Below are positions 10,429-21,746 of a stretch of 64,000 nt of DNA, in pieces. The first letter of the stretch is position 1. Each line of letters opens with the position of its first letter. The notes below the pieces were generated by a model. It did not search any database. It was not told where the DNA came from and worked only from the letters and a program-made list of their open reading frames with translations. The DNA comes from Laguncularia racemosa (lineage: Eukaryota; Streptophyta; Magnoliopsida; Myrtales; Combretaceae): contig JBBMOL010000136.1 of NCBI GenBank assembly GCA_037954665.1, positions 868,001 through 932,000 on the forward strand, in the 5' to 3' direction. Made by a program: the position numbers and the translations under genes.

Positions 10429-10640
10429 TGTGATTGAAATTCTCCTGGGTGGAAACTACATGTAAAAGAGAATGAATGAGGCTCAAAGGGATGTTAAGGG
10501 TGGTTTTAGTGTGGCCACTCCAATGCCTAAGTCAGTACAAGCATGTTTACAAAACTAATGAGCTAGTACGAGTGTAGGGCTTAAGATTTTAAACCTCGAT
10601 TTAAGTGGTGTCAAGCCTTATTTATATGCATTGGGATTGA
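10429..10640 (-). promoter_or_regulatory. probable LTR promoter upstream of the minus-strand gag
   Basis: About 230 bp upstream of the gag ATG on the minus strand lies ATATAAATAAGG (plus 10617-10629), a good TATA box. A possible LTR end, ATCACA, is at 10429-10434, followed by a TTTGGC primer-site-like sequence. The outer end of this LTR was not found. Confidence 0.35.
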
Positions 10641-13084
10641 GACAACTCGATAGGTAGAGTAATGGCATGGTAGGTAGATTTGTCTCATGTCTTGCATCTA
10701 CATTGCTTCCCCATGTAAGCTGCGCCTTCCTTAGATCCTCTTGTCTATTAATCAAGTGTAGCTAACCTAAGCTCATGCTTAGTCTAATCTATTCACTAGA
10801 ACTTGGATCGATATTTGGTTCTTAGACTGGTATCTAGGAGATTGAATTTTGGTCTTTAGAGCTTGGTCATAGTAAGCTTACATAGGTTGGATTGGGAATA
10901 GGGGGCCTAAGTTTAACAAGCATTATCAACAATATCTATCTCATAAGTCTTTATTGTAGATCTATGTGAACAAAAGCACACTTAATAAATATCAAATATG
11001 TCTTTACTAACTAAACTACAATTGAAACTTTATTTGTTATCTTGGTACTACATCTACATGCCATTAGAAGAACACTATATGCAGGTCTCTCTTTATACTT
11101 GTAAAATATAATTCATCGAATAATATTACATTCAAATTGATAGTACCCTCTTTTTTATGGAATTAGAATGGGATTCTTGTACTTGCAAATCGACATGTAG
11201 CTTAAGGTTGCAAATTCATGTTTATTCACAATATACATTGTGTGAGATGATATTAGAGCAAGTTGCAACTTGGTAGTATGTCAACCTACACTATTGGCGT
11301 AAGTTTTCATGATAGTGATTAGGGAATTGTCGCCTTCAATACTAAGGGTTATATTAAAGCTTTATAAAGTGACATGAACCAATGATTCGAGCAATGTTTT
11401 TCCATTTTGATAAAATGAAGGAGAATGTAATGGTGATGGAGTCCATGAGAAATAGTGGTTATTGTTATAAAAATGAGAGCATGTGGTTTACCACTCATGA
11501 ACTAAGCATTGTCAAGACAGAGGCTAGATCTTTTGACAATTATAAAGAAAGAAAGGAAATGAGAACATAAAATTAAGCCCGGTGGTTATAAGGTAAGAGA
11601 TTTCACAAGAGGTGTTGAGATCCCTTATTTTTACAGTTAAGTCAATTACAGTAAGTTTTTAGATTGCATTGCCAAGGTCAATAATTATTTTTATTATATT
11701 GATATAACGAGAGAGAGAAGTGAAAGAGGTAGACTAGAAGTCAATAGGTGATGTGCATTCTTGATAGAGGTTGATTCAAAGGCATATGATTGTAAGGGAG
11801 GACGTCTTATGCAAATATGGTGTAGGAGAAAAGAAAAGAAATTTGATTGGTAATATCTTCTTCTAAATAATAAGAAAATTAAGATTGTGACACCAATGTT
11901 GAAGGTTAATGAGAGAATATATTCTAAGCTAACTATTAAAAAAGAAACTTTAATCAAGTTTATTGAAAATGACAATGCACTTAGTGGTCGTCATCCACCA
12001 CTACATCTAGAAAAACAAATGATTGCCATGGGAAACTACCATGAAGATGGTTAGAAATTGAAGCCACAACCATTGCTACATGTGATATTAGAAGAGAAAA
12101 TTAAGAAGTCAACATGTGGTTCAATTGATAAACTATAGATTTGTAAATTACCACTCATGATACCATATACCTACCATAGCATTATATAAGCTACTTTCCC
12201 TTCCAAGAGCCTTATAAATATAACTTGAGGTGAAACCTAAAGGTTTTGTAATCATCCATACTAGGTGAATAGATGGTTGATTATTGGTCATTGTTCCCTG
12301 AGTTAATAATTTAGAAAAAGCATTTGCAATAAGTACCAATCTCTTAATGAAGAGCTATATATGTAAGTTGTAGACTGACAACCAAGGGCCTAATAAGGGT
12401 TAAGACACTAAGACGATTTAGCTTCCAAGATCAAACCAAGATAAGATAGATTTATGAAAATGTTTGGTTATGATTTGTTTATAAATGGATCTTTAGAGTA
12501 TACAGAGGAGGTGCATGCAAATTTGTGCATAAAATTTTAGTAAGTTAGGTTAGTTAGGTGATTCACTATGTTTGCAACTTACATTTCATCATGATTGCTC
12601 ATTTCAAGTACATAGCTCAAGTGGAGATGTGGGAGAGCTACAAACATGTGATGGAATGACACTTTTACGTGTCCTTATCTTAGCTAGGAAAAGGATGCAA
12701 GCAAAACAGGTCATATAAGCAGCTTGACCCATATGAACTCGATATTTACTTGATAGTATATTTCCTTATAAGGTTCATAATGGATTATGGATAATTGTTA
12801 AAACCTTATTGGGTCTCATGTCGGGTTTCTAGATAATATTAATAATACCGATTGGGGGGCTAACCTTAGTAAATTTTGACTTATCTGTACTATTTTAAGT
12901 TATACCCCTAGGCAATGGGCATATTCTTCTCTCTCCTCTTCTTTACCCTCTGTAGCTCCAAGTATATAATAGGATCAATCTCACTTCTCTCTGAATATGT
13001 GTTTTTAATCTTTGTAGAGCTTTTACTCACTAATAATGGTGTCAGCTACGAACTGTGCAACTACATTTGTAGTATATCCCTTCT
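10641..13084. other. unassigned AT-rich sequence
   Basis: No recognisable gene. A weak plus-strand protein-like stretch at about 11880-12045 has no domain I can name. A purine-rich GTGGAGATGTGGGAGAG (12614-12630) followed by a TATA-like GTATATAATAGG (12962-12973) might mark a decayed 3' LTR, but there is no partner. Confidence 0.4.
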
Positions 13085-14024
13085 TGTTGAAGACACCATG
13101 CTTCATTCTCCACAAACAATTCCATGTATGCCTCTGATAAGAATCAAAATCCTACAAGACCTATCACTAGGATAAGAGCTAAAGGGTTACAAAATTTGGC
13201 GATGAAGGTCCTCTTTGAACAAACCGACCCAAAAAATATTTGTATACTAACTTCTTTTCTATTACTTATTTGTTGTGCATTCCAACAGATATACTTATCA
13301 GTTTTTACAAGGCGATGAATAAACTTGCTAAAGCTTAATTTGTAGGTTATTCATGGATCGACATAAACCAAAGAAGAACTGGTCCAACAAATTGTTCACT
13401 TGAATTGAAGAACCGGCCACTTGAAGACCATTTGAATATGTAATTGTTGCTATGAGAATCAGCCATTTTTGTCTATTTTGTACTTGTAATTTTGATCTTT
13501 GGAACTGGCCACCTAGTGGTAACTTTGTAATTTTTGGTTTGTTTTAACCCTAATAGGAGCAAGTATAAATACTTGCTAACTAGGGTTTTTAAGGTGCTTT
13601 TTGATAATTTGATAAAAATACAAACACTTGCCGTGAGAGTCACCCTCTTGCTGGCATCCACTCTTATCAATTTCTTTGGAAATTGTGGCGAGTTTGGCTT
13701 AGAATTCTTGTGAGTTATATCAATATTTTCTAAGTTGCATCCTATTATTGCTAGTATGTAATATCTAGTGATAGTTAGTTGATCTTGTTATGTGTTCTTT
13801 CACGCCAAATTAGGGTTCATGTATTGCTAGGATTATAAGTCAATTTTAGAGATTAAAATTGCATTGTTCCTTTGTAATTGATTGGTATTAGAATTCCCTT
13901 GTAGTACTTCTAATTTGGTTCATGCCATTTGAGATTGTTTATCCTTTAATTGACGCCAATTTTGAGTCCAATTGATTAATCATTTATATCTTGTGCTTGT
14001 GAATTTGGATTCTTAAGCACATCA
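13085..14024 (+). repeat. LTR of a G1-like gypsy element
   Basis: 940 bp from TGTTGAAG to ACATCA, followed six bases later by a tRNA-Met primer site, so it is a 5' LTR. Like the G1 LTR it carries a TRPITRIRAK coding tail near its start (13153-13185) and an AACTGGTCC block (13378-13386; 4403-4411 in G1). A TATAAATA box sits at 13564-13571. The left boundary is placed by similarity to the G1 LTR start and is less certain than the right. Confidence 0.65.
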
Positions 14025-14030
14025 TATTTT

Positions 14031-14042
14031 TGGTATCAGAGC
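14031..14042 (+). other. primer-binding site, tRNA-Met type
   Basis: TGGTATCAGAGC again, directly downstream of the LTR ending at 14024. No gag frame follows; the element interior is lost. Confidence 0.8.
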
Positions 14043-15777
14043 AAGTTGTTTCTTACAATTAGGATTCACGTGGCCATTGTTCATCATGCCATTTTTATGA
14101 ACTTGGTTTGGTTGAATTCTTTAATTGGTTTGTGTTCATGTGCTTGGAATTTAAGCACAACAGTCTCAAAAAAATAAAAATAAAAATTTATAGAGTGGAT
14201 GGGCTTCATTTTCTAGGAAAACTTTTATGAACCATTCATATATAAATTAAGAATCTTTAACTAATTTCTTATCAAAGCAATATGGGTTTTAGGATGGTTG
14301 TGGGTATCCATTAGGCTGGTGGGCAAGTTTAGAGCATGCAATAAAAAGCCCTACAAAGTTTAGGAAGGGTTTAAAGACACTTAATAGGGTGTTAGTATAA
14401 GTTTAGGTTTCTTAAAACCTATTTCAAAGTCCAACTTGTGTTTCTAATTGGTGCTACATGGTGAAAAGCTTTATAGAGTTTGAGATAGAATTCATAGTAC
14501 ATAAAAATAAGCTCAGAGTTTCATAAAACCTGTTTGGAATCCCTAACTGGGAGTAAGGCCACGAGGTACATTTCGGTGCGCAAATGTTGCTATTTGGGGG
14601 ATGGGGATTTTCAACTGTTCTTGACCGTATTCATATGAGCATTTGAGAATTATTCTAGGAACTGCAGTACAATATTTGTCAATTCTCTTATTTAAGTCTA
14701 TATTTTGTTTTATTAAAAAGAAAAGAAAAGAAAAAGGATCCCAATACATTTGGTTAAGTATATGTAGTCATACAAGTTTTGGCAATTTAAATTGTTTCTG
14801 CACTGCCTTGTTCGGTGTTGTGATTAGTTAGGTACCGGAAGCACGCTTCGCTTTCCATCATGAAAAGCAACAAAGACGATATATTGGACTATAAGAAATT
14901 TACGCCCAATTGATGCGTTATCCGCGCCACGTCCACAATAAAAATTAACAATTTAGCGACAATCGCTCCATTAGTTCACTGAATAATCGCCTTTGAAATT
15001 CGATGAGAGTAGAGAGACCTTAGCAGGGGGGCCAGTGTGTGCCAAGTTGATGATGACTGACATAGACATCTTGACAGGCTAATAATAATTAATAAAGATA
15101 CCCTAATTTCAATCGTATGAACTGATTCTCTGTTCCAAAGTACACCTAAATTTAGTCATCGTCTGGTTCTTTTTTCCTCGAAGAATAGGATTAATTCCAT
15201 ACCATGCACAAATCACTCGGATGACCCACAGAGGACCCGCTACTAATAAGTCACAACCGCCTCCATATAAACTCCTGGGCTTTTAATTTATACATATACA
15301 AAACATGTGGTATACTTTTATACACAAAATTATAAAATTATGATCATTAGACTCTTTAAACTTTTAAAGTTAAAATATTCATCAAATCGTAACTAAAATT
15401 TTAAATTATTTTGATATAAGGATGCAGCAAACTACTTTCTTAATTAAAATCCAAAAAAAAGGACAAGTTGGCCAACTAATTATGCCCACATGAAATGTGG
15501 CACATGCTCTTTAATCAATCTACACTGCAAAGGCATCCCTGCAATGACAGAATAAAAACATCGACGAAAATGCTTTATTCAAATGCCACAAGGGAATCAA
15601 ATTACGTGAGCTGTACCATATCTTGTTGCTAAATTATTTGGATCCAATTAAAGCTCTCTTCCTAACCTCCTCTTTTCTTCGTATCTTTTCGATTGAGAAT
15701 CCTGGAAGGAAAGACGACCCAACTCCTCCATTTCATCTGCCAAGTCGCACTCTTCACTTACTTCATTGCTACCAAAA
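14043..15777. other. element leader remnant, then upstream region of the ERF gene
   Basis: 14043-14830 looks like decayed element leader with no open frame. From about 14860 the sequence becomes ordinary intergenic DNA of mixed composition. Possible elements upstream of the ERF start are a CATATAAAC TATA-like site (15264-15272), a CACGTCC motif (14928-14934) and an ACGTGAG core (15604-15610). None decides a transcription start. Confidence 0.4.
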
Positions 15778-16551
15778 ATGGGTGGATATATCATCATGGA
15801 AATTGCTGCTCGAGATCACTTTCAACGTACTTCACCATTTCCTAGTCCTACACACCCTTCCAACTCCTCAACTAGACCAAATGAAAAAAATACGACAAAG
15901 TCCTCAGCCCAAAAGGACCTAGAAGGGGCTCAAGAAGACAGCACTGTGAAGAAGCAAAAGAGTGAGGATGGAAACCACCGCCCAACTTACCGCGGTGTGA
16001 GGAAGCGTAACTGGGGCAAATGGGTGTCGGAAATCCGTGAACCGAGAAAGAAATCTCGGATATGGCTAGGAACATACCCTACGGCCGAAATGGCAGCCCG
16101 AGCCCACGATGTGGCAGCACTAGCAATCAAAGGTAGGGGTGCTCACCTCAACTTCCCTGAATTGGCACCACGGTTACCTCGCCCGACCTCTACGTGCCCC
16201 AAGGACATCCAAACAGCAGCTGCCAAGGCAGCAGCCACCACATTTTTGGAAGAATCAGGTAGCACATCGGAAGAAGCCAAGTCAAGCCCTCCTTCAGACC
16301 ATGCCATTAGCATGCTCCAGTCGGATATTAGCTTGTGTGGAGAAATGTACGATTCTCGGGAATCTACATGCATTTCAAATCCTGCGATCGAGAATGAGGA
16401 CACAGAGACTTTGTTTGATCTACCTGATCTATTTATAGATGGGGTCGATTCAAGTAAGGCCTTCTGGTTCTGCAACTCGCTGCCCTGGCAGTTTTGCGCG
16501 GTGGATTCGGGATTCCGGCTGGAGGAGACATATCTATGGGAGCATTGTTAG
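15778..16551 (+). CDS. AP2/ERF transcription factor, DREB A-4 (TINY-like)
   Basis: Nuclear DNA-binding protein expected to bind DRE/CRT (CCGAC) or related GCC-type promoter elements. The first ATG of the open frame is at 15778 (257 residues, TAG stop); a second in-frame ATG is at 15796. It is intronless, as is usual for this subfamily. One AP2 domain spans residues 71-127 (YRGVRKRNWGKWVSEIREP, then WLGTYPTAEMAARAHDVAAL). It has Val14 and Glu19, the residues that mark DREB over ERF proteins. The downstream KGRGAHLNFPEL and the C-terminal LFDLPDLF acidic motif (about 219-226) fit group A-4 (TINY/ERF034-043). A basic KKQK at 58-61 may help nuclear import. Ser/Pro-rich N-terminus and Ala-rich linker (about 145-155) flank the domain. 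Codon use is more GC-rich than the surroundings. Substrate range cannot be read from sequence. Confidence 0.95.
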   Translation: MGGYIIMEIAARDHFQRTSPFPSPTHPSNSSTRPNEKNTTKSSAQKDLEGAQEDSTVKKQKSEDGNHRPTYRGVRKRNWGKWVSEIREPRKKSRIWLGTYPTAEMAARAHDVAALAIKGRGAHLNFPELAPRLPRPTSTCPKDIQTAAAKAAATTFLEESGSTSEEAKSSPPSDHAISMLQSDISLCGEMYDSRESTCISNPAIENEDTETLFDLPDLFIDGVDSSKAFWFCNSLPWQFCAVDSGFRLEETYLWEHC

Positions 16552-17007
16552 ATTTTTGTCTTGATCGTTTCTTTTATAGACTTTTTGGATTGAAGAGCAC
16601 AAATTGGAATGCGCACACAATTCAATATGTAACATATGTTGATTGAGGTCAAACCATTCATCAAGCAAAGCACAAATTTGGTATTGATTGGAGGATTTAA
16701 TTTTCTGCCTATTTCTAGTGAATAAATTTAGGTCGAACAAAGTTGCTTTGTCGATTTGCAATTAAGATGAAGAACCAAGCGATTTGATCCCATGTGCTCT
16801 GTTGCTCTCCGTAACTTCCAGACAACTGATTCCCAGGAATTTGTTCTTCTCCGCTCCCGTCAGGAACCAGACAGACAAAGTTGTTCCCCGCGCGCCCCAA
16901 CCCACCCACCCCCCCCCACCCCCCCCCAAAAAAAAAAGCATCTACCTTACCCTATTGTTTGTGGCTTCAAATGTTGTAATCTGTGCATAACATACCAAAC
17001 AATTTGA
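16552..17007. other. region 3' of the ERF gene
   Basis: No gene. It contains a C-rich homopolymer tract followed by an A-run (16886-16938). A plausible poly(A) signal is not obvious. Confidence 0.5.
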
Positions 17008-17017
17008 TTATATTTAT

Positions 17018-17372
17018 GGGAAAAGTACAAATTTAATCATTAACGTTTACCAACTTTCTTATTTGAGTTCTAAACATTTCATTTTTTTTTTTAATTTCTA
17101 TCCTCAACATTTGTAAAAATTTGCAAACAAGTTTGCCGTTAGTTCTTTGTTAATTTTTCTATTAAGATTGACATGTGATGCAATTTAATTAGTCGAAATA
17201 AATTATTTAGACCAATAAGATCATGTCATGTATTATTCTTTAATGGAAAAATTAACAACATTGCTAAAAAGTCTTATTTGCAAACATAAAGACTCAAATG
17301 CAAAAAATTAAACATTTGAGACTAAAATAGAAAAAGTGATAAATATCAAGAAGTAAATTTATACCTTTTTTT
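17018..17372. mobile_element. MULE-type MITE
   Basis: 355-bp AT-rich foldback sequence. The left end GGGAAAAGTACAAATTTA and the reverse complement of the right end (AAAGGTATAAATTTA...) align over about 60 bases at roughly 70% by eye. It is flanked by a 10-bp direct repeat TTATATTTAT (17008-17017 and 17373-17382), a length typical of Mutator-like elements. No transposase. Confidence 0.65.
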
Positions 17373-17600
17373 TTATATTTATAAATATAGAGAGCTAAAA
17401 TGGATTTTAGGCTTTAAGCCTAGTTATTGGACTTAAGGAATCAAGTCTATGGGTATTAGGATGACTAAGGGAGATTTCGCATGATAAGGTCCATTTCCGC
17501 ACACAACCTGTCTCAATAAAACTCATGCACTTAGAGAGGCTCTTATTGGGCATAGACTCAATAGGAGCTGCTGAGAGGAACTATTAGTAAAAGAACTTAA

Positions 17601-20600
17601 TGTCATGCCCCAAAACCTTAAAGAAAATAACAATTTGCTACATGATCTACAAAAGTAAAATAAGTAAGGCCACTAAAACCATTAAATCATTTAAAGTCCA
17701 ATTGCTATTAGAATTTCAATAGACATATTGGTAGAGTGGAAAGTAAACGATGGATCACTTCAACTAGTGTCATCCCAAGCCTTGGTTGGGAATTAAATCC
17801 AGATCATTTGCTATTAACACCTATAATGGTAAAAGGAGTGAATTGTAAGGAACTTAGCATGATAGTATTTACACAAATACACACTATGCCACTCACATAT
17901 ATGCCTAATTTTAATGTAGTAGCAAAACTTAAACAAACAGTACACTTTTAGCATCTCAGAAGCTAGAGTAGCTCATGAATACTCAACATGATAGAGGACA
18001 AGTGGGTTTAATCCACTATAGCATGATTAGGGATTGACATGAACGGCCAGATTCATATCTAATGACAACCATATATCTAGTAGTCTTGTATGGAGTGTAT
18101 CGTGAGAAGTTGCCAATAGTGAATATAGTTTGCAATAGACATTTTACATGTATGGCCTATAACTCCTTATAACACTTGCTAACAAATTCTTCCATACTCA
18201 CTAATTGTACTAACATGATCCCTCCTATTGACTACTCGTTGTACCACCTATAGTGGCTCAAGCACCTAATCTACCATATCATTCTAGTGTTTATGATTGC
18301 AGCTGTAAATTCAGTCCAAAGGTGATGCCCACTAACCTGGAATGACCAAGCATAAGCAGATAAGAAAATATTGAGCCAAGTTTTTAATTAATGTAGTTTC
18401 AACTTCTATCTTAACAAGCACGTAGCATGCAATGGCTACCACATACCTTGAAGTCGAAGCTAGAAGCCAAACATCGATTAGGAATCCTCCAACTTGATTA
18501 AGAAAGCATATGCAATTAAGAACACAATTACCTTTGACTAGGAATAAGGTTAAAAGAGTTGGTGATAATTTTGGATTCGGTTTATCTTTAGAGGATTCGG
18601 TCTAAAACTATTTCAATTTGAAATTAATTAATCAATTGAATTAATCTAAGTTGAAAACCAATCAAGGTGGATCGGTTTAGAGGAGAGCCAATTCAATCCT
18701 CCATAAAGATGCCTAGCTCATTCCATTTATCCATTATATATTCTATCTTATTTCATGGCCCATTTGAATCTTAATGTTATATTGATCTTTAGGCTTATTT
18801 ACCACTTATTAGTAATAATTACAAATTAAGTCCATAAGTCACCTCTTACGTTGCTAATTGAGATAAAGCCCTTTTGCACTTATAACCTCCTCATAAAGAT
18901 CAAACTCATCTCCAATACAACTTTGATCCAAATGTTTGATTACATTTTGGAAGAAAAGTGTTTTGGTTTCGATAAAACAATTTATAGAAATCATTCTTAA
19001 AGCTAATTTTCCTTGAAAATGTCATTGAATTAAATTTCATATAAAAACAAAATTTTGATAATTTAGGATGAGTAATTTGGATTAAACTTGCATTTTATGA
19101 AGAATAAGTTGAATTTCTATGAACAACACTTGAATATTCAATAACAACACTTAAATTTATAAAACTTATCATGATAAATCAAATTATACCAAAACATGAA
19201 CAATCATCATTCTACTTCTAGATTTAGAACATTGTGTCATCACTCAACTCAAATCAAAATCACCAACAATCATCATAAACATATCAAAATTTCCATAAAA
19301 ACATTTTCTTGAACATGCTTTATGAAATCATACATAATTTATTCATTTTGAATCCAAATCGATTCAAACCAAAATCAAATGATTCATAACCCCTTTCTCT
19401 ACCTATTTCATCATTCAAACTCTCAATTAGAGCACATTAAATACTTCAAAAAATGTAATAGAATTCCAATTACGAATTTTCACCCTAAACGCCATAAGTT
19501 GACCATTTTATCTTTGAATTAACTCAAACAAAAACCAAATCTTTCCAAACTTCCCTCCATCATCAAATTAACTTCTTACCTTTATTTTAGCATCAAATTA
19601 ACATTCAAAAACACCAATATACACTCCAAAACGTCCAGCATCTTTAGACAACTCAAATCATACCCAAAACTTCATTTCCTACCATTTTATTTCTAACCTT
19701 TGTTTCATTAATTCAAATTAATTTCCATCAATTACAAATCATTTAAGACAATCAAAATGAAATTTTTAAGGATTCCAAATACCCATTTAATCCTCCATAT
19801 TATGGTCACAACATGCTAAACCCATTTCATATATATTTTTTAACAAACATTCTCCAAATAGCTTAATTAATATATCAAACCAACAATTACTCATTTCATA
19901 TCATCAAATTACAAAAATTAAATTAAGAATGTACTTCATTAAATTTCTAGTATTGAATATTATCAATAATCATCATGCAACTTTTATTAAATCATCAAGA
20001 ACATAATAATTTATCGAAATTAGTACTTTTCAAAAATATGTAATTGTTTATAACTTCTTCATTTTAACTCCGAATTGAGTAAAACCAAAGCCAAATTATT
20101 TATAGTTACTTAACCTATCATATTTATCACTGAAACTCATAATTTGAATAATATAAGCCTACAAAAAATGCAGAAGCAACTCAAAAACGAACTTTACTAC
20201 AAATCATTATAACTTAATTATTATAGCTCTAAATTAACTCAAACCAAAACCAATTTGTTTCTAACCATTTCTACTTTCTAAATTATCATTTAAACTCATA
20301 TTTTGATCAAATTAAACATCAAAATTCAGCACAGACAACCTGGAAACGTCCAGCATATAAAAACAATCCCAAATTCAACCAAGTCAGCTCCAATTTAATT
20401 CTAAGCATTATATCAATAATCTAAATCAATTTCTATTGCTTTCCAATTATCAAACCCATCAAGAAAATATAATAATACCCATTTATTCCTCTAAATTCCA
20501 AATTGACCTTCAAGAGCCCAAAACCAATACTTAATATCTGTATTAAACTTATAGATTGAAAGATACCCTATAACATATATAAGAATCAACTTATATTCTC

Positions 20601-20897
20601 GAATCAAAATCCTACTTACTCTTGACACTTGAAAAATCATGCCTCCTTAAGCTTCAATTGCTCTTAATTTCCACTTCTATATTCTTGATTTATCAATTGA
20701 AACACTTAATTAGAACTATTATTGATTGAATCTTAAAATTAATTTAGAATTTCAAAATTAAATTTGAAATCTCACCAAATGAAGCTGGGTTCTTGGCTTA
20801 AATCTTCTAAAGCACTTGGATTGATCCTTAATTCTCCAATTTTGCCTTACAAAAATCCAAAAACCCACTTAGTATTGTCTTAAAGGTTCACACCATT

Positions 20898-20928
<31 letters not shown>

Positions 20929-21419
20929 AGCTCACCTTAATTTGATTTTTCTGGATACATCATTTTTTCTCTCTTATCTCCACTTAAGCTTATATAGCTT
21001 TACTAAACCACCATCGAGTTATTAGATTACCAACTTACCCTTACTACCCCTCTTTAACTATTTAAAATGTGTAGGGGTATTTTAGCAACAAGTAATTTAA
21101 TTAAGGCATGCCATTTCTAGTTTCCATTTTACCAATATACTTTTAAGTAAGAAAGTCACTTAAGGTCGTTTTAGTAAATTTGGATTTAGAAATTAATTAT
21201 GACTTATAGGAAATAATTCATTAATTTTTAATTTTTTTTATATTCCTAATAAATATCTGGATTGATTAGTTATTATCTTATCCTTAATCTTAAATTACAC
21301 ATGTAAGGTGAAACTAGTAATTTTATATCTGAAATTTTATTTTGACTCCTAAATTGACTCTCTTTTTTTTTAATTCCTTTAAATTTAGTTAATGCCTTTT
21401 TTGAATTAGGGACATTTCA
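17601..21419 (-). repeat. long LTR-like unit E1 (probably solo)
   Basis: 3.8 kb of non-coding AT-rich DNA. On the minus strand it runs TGAAATGTCCC (21419) to GGGGCATGACA (17601), that is TG...CA. A minus-strand promoter is suggested by CTATATAAG (plus 20988-20996) with a (CT)n tract 65 bp downstream (plus 20898-20923). Flanks CTTAA and CTCAT match only partly, so the insertion is old or the borders are slightly off. Confidence 0.5.
20898..20923. repeat. (AG)n microsatellite
   Basis: 13 AG units inside E1, in the inferred transcribed leader. Confidence 0.95.
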
Positions 21420-21746
21420 CTCATCTTAATCATCGACCATCAGTGCAGTCCAGTGGACAATGTCGACAACTAAACTCCATTAATATTTAGAGTTCCTTCT
21501 CATTTAATAAATTTAGAAATTTAGACAAATGCCATTGTGCTATCATAGTGCTTCTAAAAAAGATCAAATAGAGCTTCAAAACAAAGAACAAACTTTGCAT
21601 CTTCATAAACTATGGGGTTTATGCTTTATATCTCTTCAACCTATCACTAATGTGTTTAAGCTCCTTGAGACTACCTACTCCTCTATACCTCTCACTCTTA
21701 GTCATCCTCTATGTGTCATCACCACATTACTCCTTTAGAACCATGT
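21420..21746. other. short unassigned spacer
   Basis: 327 bp between unit E1 and the Tat-like LTR; I see no coding or repeat signal here. Confidence 0.5.

Noticed and set aside
17701..17850. tRNA-like or SINE reading near TTGGTAGAGTGG
   Set aside because: A-box-like motif but no acceptable B box at the right distance.
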